Below, one piece after another: positions 50,349 to 59,238 of a stretch of 64,000 bases of DNA (the first letter of the stretch is position 1; the number at the start of each line of letters is the position of its first letter). Location: contig NZ_RARC01000006.1 in assembly GCF_003719305.1 (NCBI RefSeq), forward strand, positions 1 through 64,000, written 5' to 3'. Position numbers and translations under genes: made by a program. The notes under the pieces were generated by a model. That model saw nothing but the letters and a program-made list of their open reading frames with translations. It did not search any database and was not told the origin of the DNA. The stretch is from Mycolicibacterium stellerae (GTDB lineage Bacteria > Actinomycetota > Actinomycetes > Mycobacteriales > Mycobacteriaceae).

Positions 50349-50425
50349 TGGTGGGGCGGGCGGGGCTCGAACCCGCGACCAATGGATTATGAGTCCACGG
50401 CTCTAACCAACTGAGCTACCGCCCC
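50349..50425 (-). tRNA. tRNA with CAT anticodon (tRNA-Met)
   Basis: On the minus strand: acceptor GGGGCGG pairs exactly with CCGCCCC, the D arm is GCTC/GAGC, and the anticodon stem GTGGA/TCCAT contains one G-T pair around the loop CTCATAA (anticodon CAT). The variable loop has five bases, the T arm is GCGGG-TTCGAGC-CCCGC, the discriminator is A and CCA is encoded. It is most likely elongator methionine; a lysidine-modified tRNA-Ile with the same anticodon cannot be excluded by reading alone. The 3' part serves as the attachment site of the element. Confidence 0.92.
50351..50397 (-). repeat. Right attachment site within the intact tRNA
   Basis: The 47-base core shared exactly with 47317-47363. 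Integration through it restores a complete tRNA on this side, so the host keeps a working gene. The core begins inside the anticodon stem and ends at the discriminator base. Confidence 0.88.
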
Positions 50426-50471
50426 CGGTGCACGGCCTTAGACACTAGCGCCCGCGCAGATCGCATCGCGC

Positions 50472-50978
50472 TCAGCCCGTCGACCACGCCAGTCGCCTGG
50501 TCGCGCCCGCGAAGCTCAGTGCGTGCTCGTAGGTGGCCATGTTGTCGGTCGAGATCTTGTCGTGGACGCGGCGTTCGAGCAGGAATCGAAGCACCGGACT
50601 GTAGGCGTGATAAGTCTCGTGAAACGTCAGACGGGTGGTGCCGTCGGGCTGCTCTTCGAGCTGGTGATAGCCCTCGGCACGGGACCACAGCGGCTTGGCG
50701 ATCGCCACATAACGGGACAACTCATTGGTGCGGGCCTCGGTGACCGTCTCCCACGATCTCGCCTTGCCGCCGGACAGCAGGTAGTGAGGCACGTCGAAGA
50801 CGCATGTGCGGACCAGCCCTTGGCCGGCCTCGTCGCCTTCGTTGAGGATCTCGATGCGGCCCGCGGGATATTCGATGATGCGCGGAAGCGCTGCCCCCGG
50901 CGGCGGTGGCGGATGAAGCACCCGCCAGACCTTGCGCGGCGGGGCGTCGACCGCGAACGTCGCCGTGAAGGACCGCAT
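50472..50978 (-). CDS. SRPBCC (START-like) lipid-binding-fold protein
   Basis: A 168-residue protein of the polyketide cyclase/SRPBCC type: F-A-V-D-A-P-P-R-K-V-W-R-V-L at the start, Y-P-A-G-R-I-E-I-L-N-E-G-D in the strands and a long C-terminal helix (L-R-F-L-L-E-R-R-V). The fold binds hydrophobic ligands. The ATG at 50978 overlaps by one base the stop of the nitroreductase (TGATG), so the two are coupled. A proline run (P-P-P-P-P-G) after the first strand is unusual. The ligand is unknown. Confidence 0.8.
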   Translation of the reverse strand: MRSFTATFAVDAPPRKVWRVLHPPPPPGAALPRIIEYPAGRIEILNEGDEAGQGLVRTCVFDVPHYLLSGGKARSWETVTEARTNELSRYVAIAKPLWSRAEGYHQLEEQPDGTTRLTFHETYHAYSPVLRFLLERRVHDKISTDNMATYEHALSFAGATRRLAWSTG

Positions 50979-51643
50979 CAGTGCGCGTCCCAGGTGTTCC
51001 ATGAGGTGATCGTCTCGACGGGCGGCCGCGCGGCGGGCTTGAAGTCGGTGCCGACCGTGTACGCAACCGGAAGCAGTGCCGCCTGCGTGACGGTGTCGGG
51101 TATGCCCAGGATTTCGGCGACCTCGGCGGCCTTCATGAGGTGCAACGTGGTCCACACCGATCCAAGACCACGCGCCCGCAGCGCGAGCATGAAGCTCCAC
51201 GCGGCGGGAATGATCGATGCCCATTCAGACGCCGCGACGACCAACTCGGTTTGGTTCAGGCGGCCCTCGACACACGGGATCACGTGGACTGGAACTCGAG
51301 CCAGGGTCTGGCTGAGCGCATGCGCGCTCTCGTACACCCTCCTGGTTTGCGGGTCCTCCGCGGTCTTCGCGGCCTGCGCCAGATAGGCCTCGCCACAGCT
51401 GCGGTAGATGTCGGCGATGGCTGCCCGTTTGTCGGCGTCGGTGACCACCATCCACCGCCAATTCTGGCCGTTGCTCGACGTAGGAGCCTGAATCGCCAAG
51501 CGCAGGCATTCGAGGATCACGTCCCGCTCGACCGGCCTGTTGAGGTCGAGGCGGCGTCGAACCGCCCTCGTCGTCGAGAGCACCTCGTCGACCGCTGCGA
51601 TGTCCACGGCCGCCAATCCTGCCACTTGGCGATGGGGTGTCAC
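50978..51643 (-). CDS. Nitroreductase family FMN enzyme
   Basis: A 221-residue nitroreductase. FMN-binding landmarks are T-T-R-A-V-R-R-R near residue 25, A-P-T-S-S-N-G-Q-N-W-R-W at about 53-64, and the G-L-G-S-V-W-T-T region. The start is uncertain: GTG at 51643 is used, but an in-frame GTG at 51607 would also work. It is divergent from kup by 49 bases. Such enzymes reduce quinones, nitro groups or enoates with NAD(P)H; the substrate here is unknown. Confidence 0.85.
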   Translation of the reverse strand: MTPHRQVAGLAAVDIAAVDEVLSTTRAVRRRLDLNRPVERDVILECLRLAIQAPTSSNGQNWRWMVVTDADKRAAIADIYRSCGEAYLAQAAKTAEDPQTRRVYESAHALSQTLARVPVHVIPCVEGRLNQTELVVAASEWASIIPAAWSFMLALRARGLGSVWTTLHLMKAAEVAEILGIPDTVTQAALLPVAYTVGTDFKPAARPPVETITSWNTWDAH

Positions 51644-51692
51644 GCTGCAGTTGCCATCCTGCCAACCAGTGTCGATCTACGATCGAACGGTC

Positions 51693-53636
51693 ATGGCGTC
51701 GCAAAGGACCGAGACCGCATCATCGGCTCACGCCGCCCCTGGAGCGAAGTCCATCCGGCCGGTCGTGGTCCTCGCCGCGCTCGGCGTGGTGTTCGGCGAC
51801 ATCGGAACCAGCCCGATCTACACCGTCCAGACGGTGTTCAGCCCCAACGATCCCCACCCGGTACCGCTGAACGCTCAAAGCGTCTACGGCGTCGTGTCGA
51901 TGATCTTCTGGTCGATCATGGTGATCGTCACGCTCACCTACGTGAGTCTGGTGATGCGTGCCGACAACGACGGCGAGGGCGGCATCATGGCCCTGATCAC
52001 GTTGCTGCGCCGCTGGGGGTCGGAGACGCATCACCGCACAGCGCTGATCCTCGCCGCGCTCGGTGTCTTCGGCGCATCGCTGTTCTTCGGCGACAGCATG
52101 ATCACGCCGGCGATCTCCGTGCTTTCCGCGATCGAGGGCATCGAGGTGGTCGACCCAGACTTCGAGCAATGGGTCGTGCCGATCACCGTCGGCATCATCG
52201 TGGTGCTGTTCTACGTCCAGCGGCACGGCACCGCACTCGTCGGGCGCGCGTTCGGCCCGGTGATGGTCGCGTGGTTCGTCGCGATCGGCGCATGCGGGGT
52301 CACCGGCATCGCCGCGCATCCAGAGATCCTGAAGGCGCTGTCCCCCACATATGCACTGACATTCATCGTCGGGCACTTCGAGATCGCCTTCTTCGCACTG
52401 ACCGCGGTCGTACTCGCCGTCACCGGTGCGGAGGCACTCTATGCCGACATGGGTCACTTCGGCCGCAAGGCGATCACCCGGGCCTGGCTCTTCGTGGTGC
52501 TGCCTGCGCTGGCTCTCAACTATCTCGGCCAGGGAGCGCTGCTGATCGGCGACCCGGCCACCATGCGTGCACCCTTCTTTCTGCTGATTCCCAGCTGGGC
52601 ACTCTGGCCGATGGTGCTATTGGCTACCGCCGCAACAGTTATCGCATCGCAGGCCGTGATCACCGGCGCGTTCTCCTTGGCGGCGCAAGCCGCCCGCATC
52701 GGCTACCTCCCGCGGCTACGGGTGATCCACACGTCGGCCGCAACCGAGGGTCAGATCTATGTGCCGTGGATCAACGGTCTGCTCATGGTCGGGGTGCTCA
52801 CCCTCGTGCTTGTCTTCCGAAGCTCCGAACGCCTCGCGTACGCCTACGGCATGGCGGTGACGGGCACGATCACCATCACCCTGTTGCTCTTCCTCTACTA
52901 CGCCAGGACCCGATGGGGCGCACCGCTTTGGCTGGTGGTGATCGGCGGCGGCTTACTGCTATTGATCGATCTGCTGTTCGTCGCGGCGAACCTGACCAAG
53001 GTCGTGCACGGCGCATGGCTGCCGCTGCTGATCGGCATCGCGGCGTTCACCGTGATGGTGACCTGGCATCGTGGCCGCCAGATCGTCACCTTGGCAAGGG
53101 AAGCGGCTGAAGGACCGCTCGACGAATTCATCGACGCGGTCCGCGATTGCCAGCCGCCGCTGGTCCGCGTCCCCGGCACTGCGGTCTTCCTCAACCGCGG
53201 CAAGGAGACTGCACCCCTTGCCCTGCGGACGTGCGTCGAACACACACATGTGCTGCACAAACACGTGATCATCGTGTCGATAGAAACGCTTCCGATGCCG
53301 CGTGCACCCGAAACCGAACGAATCCAGGTGGACGCGCTGGGCTTCAAGCAGGACGGAATCGTGTTCGTCACAGCCAATTACGGCTACATGGAGAAAACGC
53401 ATGTACTGGACGCACTTCGCGGCCTCACTCCAAAACAGTCCGAAGGAAAGATCGCGATCGACGAGGCGTCCTACTTCCTGTCCAAGCTCGAACTCGTCAG
53501 GGGTCGCAAGAAAACGATGGCGCAGTGGCGCAAGCGGATCTTCATCGCAACGTCCTACATCACCGCCGATGCGGCCGAACGGTTCGGCCTGCCCCGCGAC
53601 CGCATCGTGATCATGGGTTCGCGCATCGAGGTGTAG
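51693..53636 (+). CDS. kup: Potassium uptake protein Kup
   Basis: A 647-residue KUP/HAK/KT potassium:proton symporter with about 12 transmembrane helices in the first 450 residues and a hydrophilic cytoplasmic C-terminal domain. The family signature G-V-V-F-G-D-I-G-T-S-P-I-Y is at residues about 31-43. Further landmarks are G-E-G-G-I-M-A-L and F-G-D-S-M-I-T-P-A-I-S-V-L-S-A-I-E-G. The ATG at 51693 starts 30 residues before the signature, the usual distance. Its 3' end is followed by an interspersed hairpin repeat. Confidence 0.95.
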   Translation: MASQRTETASSAHAAPGAKSIRPVVVLAALGVVFGDIGTSPIYTVQTVFSPNDPHPVPLNAQSVYGVVSMIFWSIMVIVTLTYVSLVMRADNDGEGGIMALITLLRRWGSETHHRTALILAALGVFGASLFFGDSMITPAISVLSAIEGIEVVDPDFEQWVVPITVGIIVVLFYVQRHGTALVGRAFGPVMVAWFVAIGACGVTGIAAHPEILKALSPTYALTFIVGHFEIAFFALTAVVLAVTGAEALYADMGHFGRKAITRAWLFVVLPALALNYLGQGALLIGDPATMRAPFFLLIPSWALWPMVLLATAATVIASQAVITGAFSLAAQAARIGYLPRLRVIHTSAATEGQIYVPWINGLLMVGVLTLVLVFRSSERLAYAYGMAVTGTITITLLLFLYYARTRWGAPLWLVVIGGGLLLLIDLLFVAANLTKVVHGAWLPLLIGIAAFTVMVTWHRGRQIVTLAREAAEGPLDEFIDAVRDCQPPLVRVPGTAVFLNRGKETAPLALRTCVEHTHVLHKHVIIVSIETLPMPRAPETERIQVDALGFKQDGIVFVTANYGYMEKTHVLDALRGLTPKQSEGKIAIDEASYFLSKLELVRGRKKTMAQWRKRIFIATSYITADAAERFGLPRDRIVIMGSRIEV

Positions 53637-53643
53637 CCCAGGC

Positions 53644-53758
53644 CCGCGAGCGACGCACCGCATACCGTGGTCATCTGCGCTCACTCACCGGCGATGAGCG
53701 GGCGTTCCTGTACACAATTCACCGGCGTGTCGCGTACAAACACGCACGCTCGCGGTGC
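53644..53758. repeat. Interspersed hairpin repeat, copy 2
   Basis: CCGCGAGCG at 53644-53652 is the exact inverted match of CGCTCGCGG at 53747-53755. The block 53723-53758 is nearly identical to the minus strand of copy 1 at 12809-12884: it shares CGGCGTGTCG and ACACGCACGCTCGCGG with only four base changes over 36. The interior left part differs. Like copy 1 it fills the gap between convergent genes, here kup and a carboxymuconolactone-decarboxylase-like gene. Confidence 0.7.
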
Positions 53759-53765
53759 AAGGCGC

Positions 53766-54605
53766 TCAGCCGGCGACCGTCTGACCATTCTCGTCGACGA
53801 CGAAACGTTCGGTTCCCTCTTCAACGTTGGGGGTGTCGGCCTTGAGCGCGACGGCAATCTTGTTGCCCGCGTTGCGCATCACGTCGGCTGTCAACTCGTA
53901 GGACTCCGCCTCGGTGAAATGAATTCGCACGCCCGCCGACACCTCCGGCGAGATATCTGCGGGTTTCCATATCAGCGCGTCGGTGTACCTCAGCGCCGCT
54001 TTATGCCGATCACTGAGGACGGTCGACCTTTCGTACAGTTCGATCTGCTCGTACATCGACTCCGACCCACCCGCGTCAAGTGCACTGCCCTCGCGCCGCG
54101 ACTTACACAGCCGGCAGTCATGTTGGGTAGCCCCGCGTAACCGGACGATTTCCGTTGTCACCGGGTCGACTTCGCGCAGGCGCGCGATGCCCGGCTGGAA
54201 GCGATTGAAAAGCACATCCCCCAGGTCGCTGTCGTGATCCCAGACGACCGCGTCGGACCACGGCACGGGCAGCGCGAGCGCCTCCAGACCCGCCCGAACC
54301 CTCGGCATGAAGTCGGCGATGTAGGTCAGCACCACAGCGGGGAACGCCGCTCGACCGAGCGTCGATGTGAACCTGGTTCGCAACTCGTCGCCGATGGATG
54401 ACACGTCGATGCTGAACTGCTCGGCGAATTCGACGGCGACCGACTCCGCTTCGTCAACGGGGCCGTCGACCTCGACTTCGGCGGGCAACGGCGGCAGCGA
54501 GAGTGTCTTGGCGCACGTCTGGCGGACCAGCGCGTTGATTCGACCGTGCTCGGGTGGTGCGAGGGCGACCAGTCGTCCCAGTTCGCCGTTCAGCGGATCG
54601 TGCAT
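53766..54605 (-). CDS. Carboxymuconolactone decarboxylase/AhpD-fold protein
   Basis: A 279-residue protein with the AhpD-type redox motif C164-R-L-C167 preceded by H162 (H-D-C-R-L-C-K-S-R-R). A following helical part has A-L-R-Y-T-D-A and a second region E-S-Y-E-L-T-A-D-V-M-R-N-A-G-N-K-I-A-V-A-L. Members reduce peroxides or decarboxylate lactones; the dithiol points to a peroxidase-related function. The ATG at 54605 is preferred because the longer frame reads antisense to the adjacent gene. It is the last gene of a minus-strand run with the TldD/PmbA pair, seven bases away. Confidence 0.8.
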   Translation of the reverse strand: MHDPLNGELGRLVALAPPEHGRINALVRQTCAKTLSLPPLPAEVEVDGPVDEAESVAVEFAEQFSIDVSSIGDELRTRFTSTLGRAAFPAVVLTYIADFMPRVRAGLEALALPVPWSDAVVWDHDSDLGDVLFNRFQPGIARLREVDPVTTEIVRLRGATQHDCRLCKSRREGSALDAGGSESMYEQIELYERSTVLSDRHKAALRYTDALIWKPADISPEVSAGVRIHFTEAESYELTADVMRNAGNKIAVALKADTPNVEEGTERFVVDENGQTVAG

Positions 54606-54612
54606 CGTCGCA

Positions 54613-55986
54613 TTATTGCGCCTGGCTGACCGACGACATGTGAAAGTCCGGGATCCGCAACGTCGGCATCGCCGCCCTGATGGCCCAGTCGCCCCACTCG
54701 CGCGGCAGCGTGACCTCGCTGACGCCCGCCTGGCTGACCCGCCGCAGCAGGTCCAGCGGACTCTCATTGAACCGGAAGTTGTTGACCGCGCCGGTGACCC
54801 GCCCGTCCTCGACCAGGTACACGCCGTCGCGGGTGAGCCCGGTCAGCAACAGGACGGCGGGGTCGACGACGCGGATGTACCACAGCGTGGTCAGAAGTAA
54901 CCCGTGGTCAGTGCTCGCCACCATGTCGGCCAGGCTGTCGGTACCACCGGTCATCACGTGGTTGTCCGCCGCCACGGCCACGGGAACACCGAACTCGGCG
55001 GCAGCCGCGCGCGGGTAGGCCAGCGAGTTGATCGTGCCGTCACGAATCCAATCGACCCGGTCGATATCCATGCCGTTGTCGAACACCGAGGCCTGGTCCG
55101 ACGAGCTGGCCGCCGCCACGAAGGGCGTACATTCCAGGCCGGCGGCGGCGGGATCGGAATACAGGGTCAACGGCAGGTCGGTGAGCGTCTCCCCCACCCG
55201 CGTGCCGCCGCCGGGCGCCGAGAAGGCGGTGCGGCCTTCCTGCGCCCCCCGGCCATCCATCGACCACGACAGGTAGATCATCAGATCGGCGACCGCCGAC
55301 GGCGGCAGGATCGTTTCGTAGCGTCCGGCAGGCAGTTCGACGGTGCGCTGCGCCCAACCGAGCCGGGTCGAGAGCTCCTCGAGCATGGAATCGGTTGGCA
55401 CGTTTGTGAAGTCGGGTGTGCCGACGCCCGCCCATGCGCTTGCGCCACCGCGTTTGGCGTTGATCTCGACGGAGCCGGTCGGTTGGGTGTAACGCCGCCG
55501 CAGCCCGCCCGAGGTGGCGACGAACGTCGTCTCCAGGATGTGCCGCGCATAGCCGTACAGCCGGTCGGCGCGGGGAAATCCGCGGGTCAGTGCTTCTGCG
55601 ACGCCGCCGAAGACCTCGATACCGGTTCCGGGAATCGGTGCGTCCCAGTCACCTGCCGCCTCCGTCGCGGGTAGCGGCGGCGCGCTGTCGCGGGCTTCCG
55701 GCGCCGCGAGCGCTGCCTCCTGCGACGCCGCCACCAGGCCGGGGATCACCGACGGGTCGACCTCGCTGGACGTCAACGACGCCACGTGACCGCGCTCACC
55801 TCGACGCACCACCGAGATGACCGTCGTCCTGCGCTGCACCGAAACACCGTTGGTGGTCATCGAGTTGTTCGCCCACCGCAGTGAGGCGTCGCTGCGGTCG
55901 GTGACCGTGACGATGGTCTCGTCGGCCTTCCCCAACCGCGCGGCTTCGGCCAACACAGTGTCGACGACTTGCTGTGCCCCGATCAC
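54613..55986 (-). CDS. PmbA/TldE-like metallopeptidase partner
   Basis: A 457-residue TldD/PmbA-family protein that lacks an H-E-x3-H zinc motif, as expected for the PmbA/TldE subunit. In characterised bacteria TldD and TldE form a heterodimeric protease that processes small peptides and CcdA-type antitoxins. The GTG start at 55986 lies two bases after the tldD stop (TAG at 55989-55991). It corresponds to Rv2314c, by recall. The likely complex with the upstream gene product is inferred from the family. Confidence 0.87.
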   Translation of the reverse strand: MIGAQQVVDTVLAEAARLGKADETIVTVTDRSDASLRWANNSMTTNGVSVQRRTTVISVVRRGERGHVASLTSSEVDPSVIPGLVAASQEAALAAPEARDSAPPLPATEAAGDWDAPIPGTGIEVFGGVAEALTRGFPRADRLYGYARHILETTFVATSGGLRRRYTQPTGSVEINAKRGGASAWAGVGTPDFTNVPTDSMLEELSTRLGWAQRTVELPAGRYETILPPSAVADLMIYLSWSMDGRGAQEGRTAFSAPGGGTRVGETLTDLPLTLYSDPAAAGLECTPFVAAASSSDQASVFDNGMDIDRVDWIRDGTINSLAYPRAAAAEFGVPVAVAADNHVMTGGTDSLADMVASTDHGLLLTTLWYIRVVDPAVLLLTGLTRDGVYLVEDGRVTGAVNNFRFNESPLDLLRRVSQAGVSEVTLPREWGDWAIRAAMPTLRIPDFHMSSVSQAQ

Positions 55987-55988
55987 CG

Positions 55989-57506
55989 CTACCGCCCTCC
56001 TTCGGCGCGCGTGTTGAGCACGTTGACGCCGCGGAACAAAGCCGACGGGCAGCCGTGGCTGACCGGTGCGACCTGTCCCGGTTGTGCCTTGCCGCAATTG
56101 AATGCGCCGCCCAGCCGCCATGTCGACGGGCCGCCGACGGCTTCCATCGCACCCCAGAAGTCGGTGGTGACGGCCTGATAGGCCACGTCGCGAAGCTGGC
56201 CATCCAGCTTCCCGTCGGTGATCCGGAAGAACCTCTGCCCGGTGAACTGAAAGTTGTACCGCTGCATGTCAATCGACCAGCTCTTGTCGCCAAGGATGTA
56301 GATCCCGTCCTCGACCCGCGAAATCAGGTCGTCGGTGGACAGCTCGTCGGCGCCCGGCTGCAGGGACACGTTGGCCATCCGCTGAATCGGGACATGGTGC
56401 GGTGAGTCGGCATACGAGCAGCCATTGGAGCGGTCAATCCCCAGCCGCGGTGCGAACACCCGATCTAGCTGGTAGCCGACGAACAGGCCGTCGCGCACCA
56501 GATCCCACCGTTGCGCCCGCACACCCTCGTCGTCCCAACCGACACTTGCCAGCCCGAAATTCTCGGTGCGGTCGGCGGTCACGTTCATCACAGGTGATCC
56601 GTACCGCATCGTGCCCAGCTTGTCCGGCGTGGCGAAAGACGTGCCCGCGTAGGCGGCCTCGTAGCCGATGGCGCGGTCATATTCGGTGGCGTGCCCGATG
56701 GATTCGTGGATCGTCAACCACAGGTTGGACGGATCGATGACCAGGTCGGTCGGTCTCGCCGTCACGCTCGGCGCCTTGACCTTCTCCGCGAGCAGCGTCG
56801 GCAGCTCAGCGAGCTCGGCCGTCCAGTCCCACACGTCGTCACCGTCGACCGCCTCCCAGCCCCTCCCGGTCGGCGGCGCGAGCGTGCGCATGGTCTCGAA
56901 GGATCCCGCAGCAGCGTCGACGGCGACGGCCTCGAGTGTCGGTTGCACGCGCACCCGCTGTTGGGTGATCGACGAGCCTGCGGTGTCGGCGTAGAACGTC
57001 TGCTCCTTGACCGCGTGCAGGTTTGCCGACACGTGATTGACGCCGTCGGCGGCAAGCAGCCGCCCAGAATACTCGGCGAGAAGTCCAATCTTGTCGGCCG
57101 CGGGGATCGCGAACGGGTCGATCCGGTAGTCGGACACCCAGCTGACGTCGGTGTACACCGGTTCGGGAGCCAACTCGATCTTCTCGGCGTTGAGCGCCGC
57201 CAGCGTGCGAGCCACCGCAACGGCGCGACGGGCGGTCTCCGCTGCGACACCCGCGTCCAACTCGGCGTGCGATGCGAAGCCCCAGGTGCCGTCGACGATC
57301 ACCCGCACCGCAAACCCGACCTCGCGGTCGACGACGGCTGTCTCCAGCTCACCGTCGCGCAGCGCCACGACCTCGTTGACGATGCGGTGGATGCGCAGGT
57401 CGGCATGGCTGGCGCCGGCTGCCACGGCGGCCGACAGCGCGGCGTCGGCAAGCTCATGGCGCGGCAGCGCAAGGAAGTCGGGATCGACTTGTCGGGATGC
57501 TGTCAC
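55989..57506 (-). CDS. tldD: TldD metallopeptidase
   Basis: A 505-residue TldD. The metal-binding motif H-E-S-I-G-H lies at about residues 265-270, followed by the conserved G-S-P-V-M-N-V-T-A-D and the C-terminal W-R-L-G-G-A-F-N-C-G-K-A-Q-P-G and G-V-N-V-L-N-T segments. It probably forms a cytoplasmic dimer with the adjacent PmbA-like protein. It is divergent from uspA with a 45-base gap. The order matches Rv2315c-Rv2316 (uspA) of M. tuberculosis. Confidence 0.9.
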   Translation of the reverse strand: MTASRQVDPDFLALPRHELADAALSAAVAAGASHADLRIHRIVNEVVALRDGELETAVVDREVGFAVRVIVDGTWGFASHAELDAGVAAETARRAVAVARTLAALNAEKIELAPEPVYTDVSWVSDYRIDPFAIPAADKIGLLAEYSGRLLAADGVNHVSANLHAVKEQTFYADTAGSSITQQRVRVQPTLEAVAVDAAAGSFETMRTLAPPTGRGWEAVDGDDVWDWTAELAELPTLLAEKVKAPSVTARPTDLVIDPSNLWLTIHESIGHATEYDRAIGYEAAYAGTSFATPDKLGTMRYGSPVMNVTADRTENFGLASVGWDDEGVRAQRWDLVRDGLFVGYQLDRVFAPRLGIDRSNGCSYADSPHHVPIQRMANVSLQPGADELSTDDLISRVEDGIYILGDKSWSIDMQRYNFQFTGQRFFRITDGKLDGQLRDVAYQAVTTDFWGAMEAVGGPSTWRLGGAFNCGKAQPGQVAPVSHGCPSALFRGVNVLNTRAEGGR

Positions 57507-57551
57507 GGCTACACCGTAGTTCGACGGCGTTGCGACCGCTTTAATGGCTCA

Positions 57552-58424
57552 GTGGCAGCCAATCGAGTGCGGTCGACGGCAGTGGGCTACGCGCTGCTGG
57601 CACCCAGCTTGTTCGGCGTCGTCACGTTCCTGCTGTTGCCGATGCTGGTCGTCGCGTGGCTCAGCGTGCACCGCTGGGACCTGTTGGGGCCCATTGCGTA
57701 TGTCGGACTGGATAATTGGCGTTCGGTGTTGACTGATCCGTCGTTCGCCACGTCCCTTGTGGTGACGGCGCTATTCATCGCGATCGTGGTGCCAACCCAG
57801 TCGGTGCTCGGCCTCTTCGCCGCGGCGATGCTGGCCCGCGGGCTGCCGGGCAGTGGTTTCTTCCGCACGCTGTACGTGCTGCCCTGGATCTGCGCACCGC
57901 TGGCGATCGCCGTGCTGTGGCGGTGGATCCTGTCGCCGACCGACGGCGCGGTCAGCACGCTGCTTGGCGAGCGGATCGAGTGGTTGACCGACCCTGACCT
58001 GGCGTTGCCCGTGGTCTCGGCGGTGACGATCTGGACGAACGTCGGCTACGTGACACTGTTCTTCCTCGCGGGCATGCTCGCCATCCCCGCCGACATCCAG
58101 GACGCGGCGCGCACCGACGGCGCGAACGCATGGCAGCGGTTTCGCCGCATCACGTTGCCGATGCTGAGGCCGACGCTGTTCTTCGTCCTCGTCACCGGCG
58201 TCATCAGTGCGGCGCAGGTGTTCGACACCGTCTACGCGCTGACCGCGGGTGGGCCGCAAGGCCGCACCGACCTGATCGCTCATCGGATCTACGCCGAGGC
58301 GTTCGGCGCTGCTGCGGTCGGACGGGCGGCGGTGATGGCCGCGGTGCTCTTCGTCCTTCTTGTCGGCGTGACGATCGCCCAGCATTCCTACTTCCGCGGC
58401 CGGATCACCTATGACGTCGTTTAG
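57552..58424 (+). CDS. uspA: Sugar ABC transporter permease UspA
   Basis: A 290-residue inner-membrane permease of the MalF-like type with six transmembrane helices. The EAA-type coupling loop reads D-I-Q-D-A-A-R-T-D-G-A-N-A-W-Q-R-F near residue 180. The GTG at 57552 starts the first membrane-protein segment; the track of longer upstream sequence is antisense to tldD. The 3' end overlaps uspB by 14 bases. In M. tuberculosis UspABC imports amino sugars; gene order and lengths agree. Confidence 0.88.
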   Translation: MAANRVRSTAVGYALLAPSLFGVVTFLLLPMLVVAWLSVHRWDLLGPIAYVGLDNWRSVLTDPSFATSLVVTALFIAIVVPTQSVLGLFAAAMLARGLPGSGFFRTLYVLPWICAPLAIAVLWRWILSPTDGAVSTLLGERIEWLTDPDLALPVVSAVTIWTNVGYVTLFFLAGMLAIPADIQDAARTDGANAWQRFRRITLPMLRPTLFFVLVTGVISAAQVFDTVYALTAGGPQGRTDLIAHRIYAEAFGAAAVGRAAVMAAVLFVLLVGVTIAQHSYFRGRITYDVV

Positions 58425-59238
58425 CCGGGCAGTGTCCGCCCCGCTGATCTACGCCGGGCTGGCAGCGGGTGCGCTGATCACCCTGGCACCGTTTGCGCTG
58501 GGGTTGATGACGTCGTTCACGACGGCAGAACAGTTCAATACCGGTAGGCCCCTGTCGTTTCCCGCGCCGCCGACCCTGCAGAACTACACGGGATTGGCCG
58601 ATGCCGGGTTCGGCCGCGCGCTGGTGGTGACCGCGCTGATGACAGCCGTCATCCTGGTCGGTCAGCTGACCTTCTCGGTATTGGCGGCGTATGCGTTCGC
58701 CCGACTGGAGTTTCCCGGCCGCGACGCGCTGTTCTGGGTCTACCTCGCGACCTTGATGGTGCCCGCGACGGTGACGGTGGTGCCGCTGTATCTGATGATG
58801 GCGCAGGCCGGTCTGCGAAACACGTTCTGGGCGTTGGTGTTGCCGTTCGTGTTCGGCTCGCCGTACGCGATCTTCCTGCTTCGCGAGTACTTTCGTGGGA
58901 TTCCGGCCGATCTCATCAAGGCGGCACGCATCGACGGCGCCAACACCCTCGATGTTCTCGTTCATGTCGTGGTGCCTGCCAGCAAGCCGATTCTGGTGAC
59001 GCTGTCGCTCATCACCGTTGTCAGCCAGTGGAACAGCTTCATGTGGCCGCTGGTGATCACCACCGGTGGCAAATGGCAGGTGCTGACGGTCGCGACGGCG
59101 GGTCTGCAGTCCCGCTACAACGCGCAGTGGACGTTGGTGATGGCGGCGACGACGGTCGCGATCGTTCCGCTGATCCTGCTGTTCGTCGCCCTCGGCAGAC
59201 ACATCGTGCGTTCCATCGTCGTCACGGGGCTGAAATGA
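58411..59238 (+). CDS. uspB: Sugar ABC transporter permease UspB
   Basis: A 275-residue MalG-like permease with six transmembrane helices. The EAA loop is D-L-I-K-A-A-R-I-D-G-A-N-T-L-D-V-L. It overlaps uspA upstream by 14 bases and uspC downstream (ATGA), so the three are strictly coupled. It forms the transmembrane channel with UspA. No ATPase is encoded in this operon, so a shared ATP-binding subunit elsewhere, as for other mycobacterial sugar importers, must energise it. Confidence 0.88.
   Translation: MTSFSRAVSAPLIYAGLAAGALITLAPFALGLMTSFTTAEQFNTGRPLSFPAPPTLQNYTGLADAGFGRALVVTALMTAVILVGQLTFSVLAAYAFARLEFPGRDALFWVYLATLMVPATVTVVPLYLMMAQAGLRNTFWALVLPFVFGSPYAIFLLREYFRGIPADLIKAARIDGANTLDVLVHVVVPASKPILVTLSLITVVSQWNSFMWPLVITTGGKWQVLTVATAGLQSRYNAQWTLVMAATTVAIVPLILLFVALGRHIVRSIVVTGLK

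Larger units (their letters stand above)
47317..50397. mobile_element. Small integrative element at a CAT-anticodon tRNA
   Basis: Identical 47-base repeats at 47317-47363 and 50351-50397 bound about 3 kb. The right copy is the 3' part of an intact minus-strand tRNA; the left copy lacks the tRNA 5' half, as expected when a tyrosine recombinase crosses over in the anticodon-loop region. Inside are two plus-strand cargo genes of visibly lower GC, a small minus-strand gene, and an integrase remnant next to the tRNA side. Two similar 18-base sites near the ends may be arm sites. The element is probably no longer mobile by itself. Confidence 0.88.
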
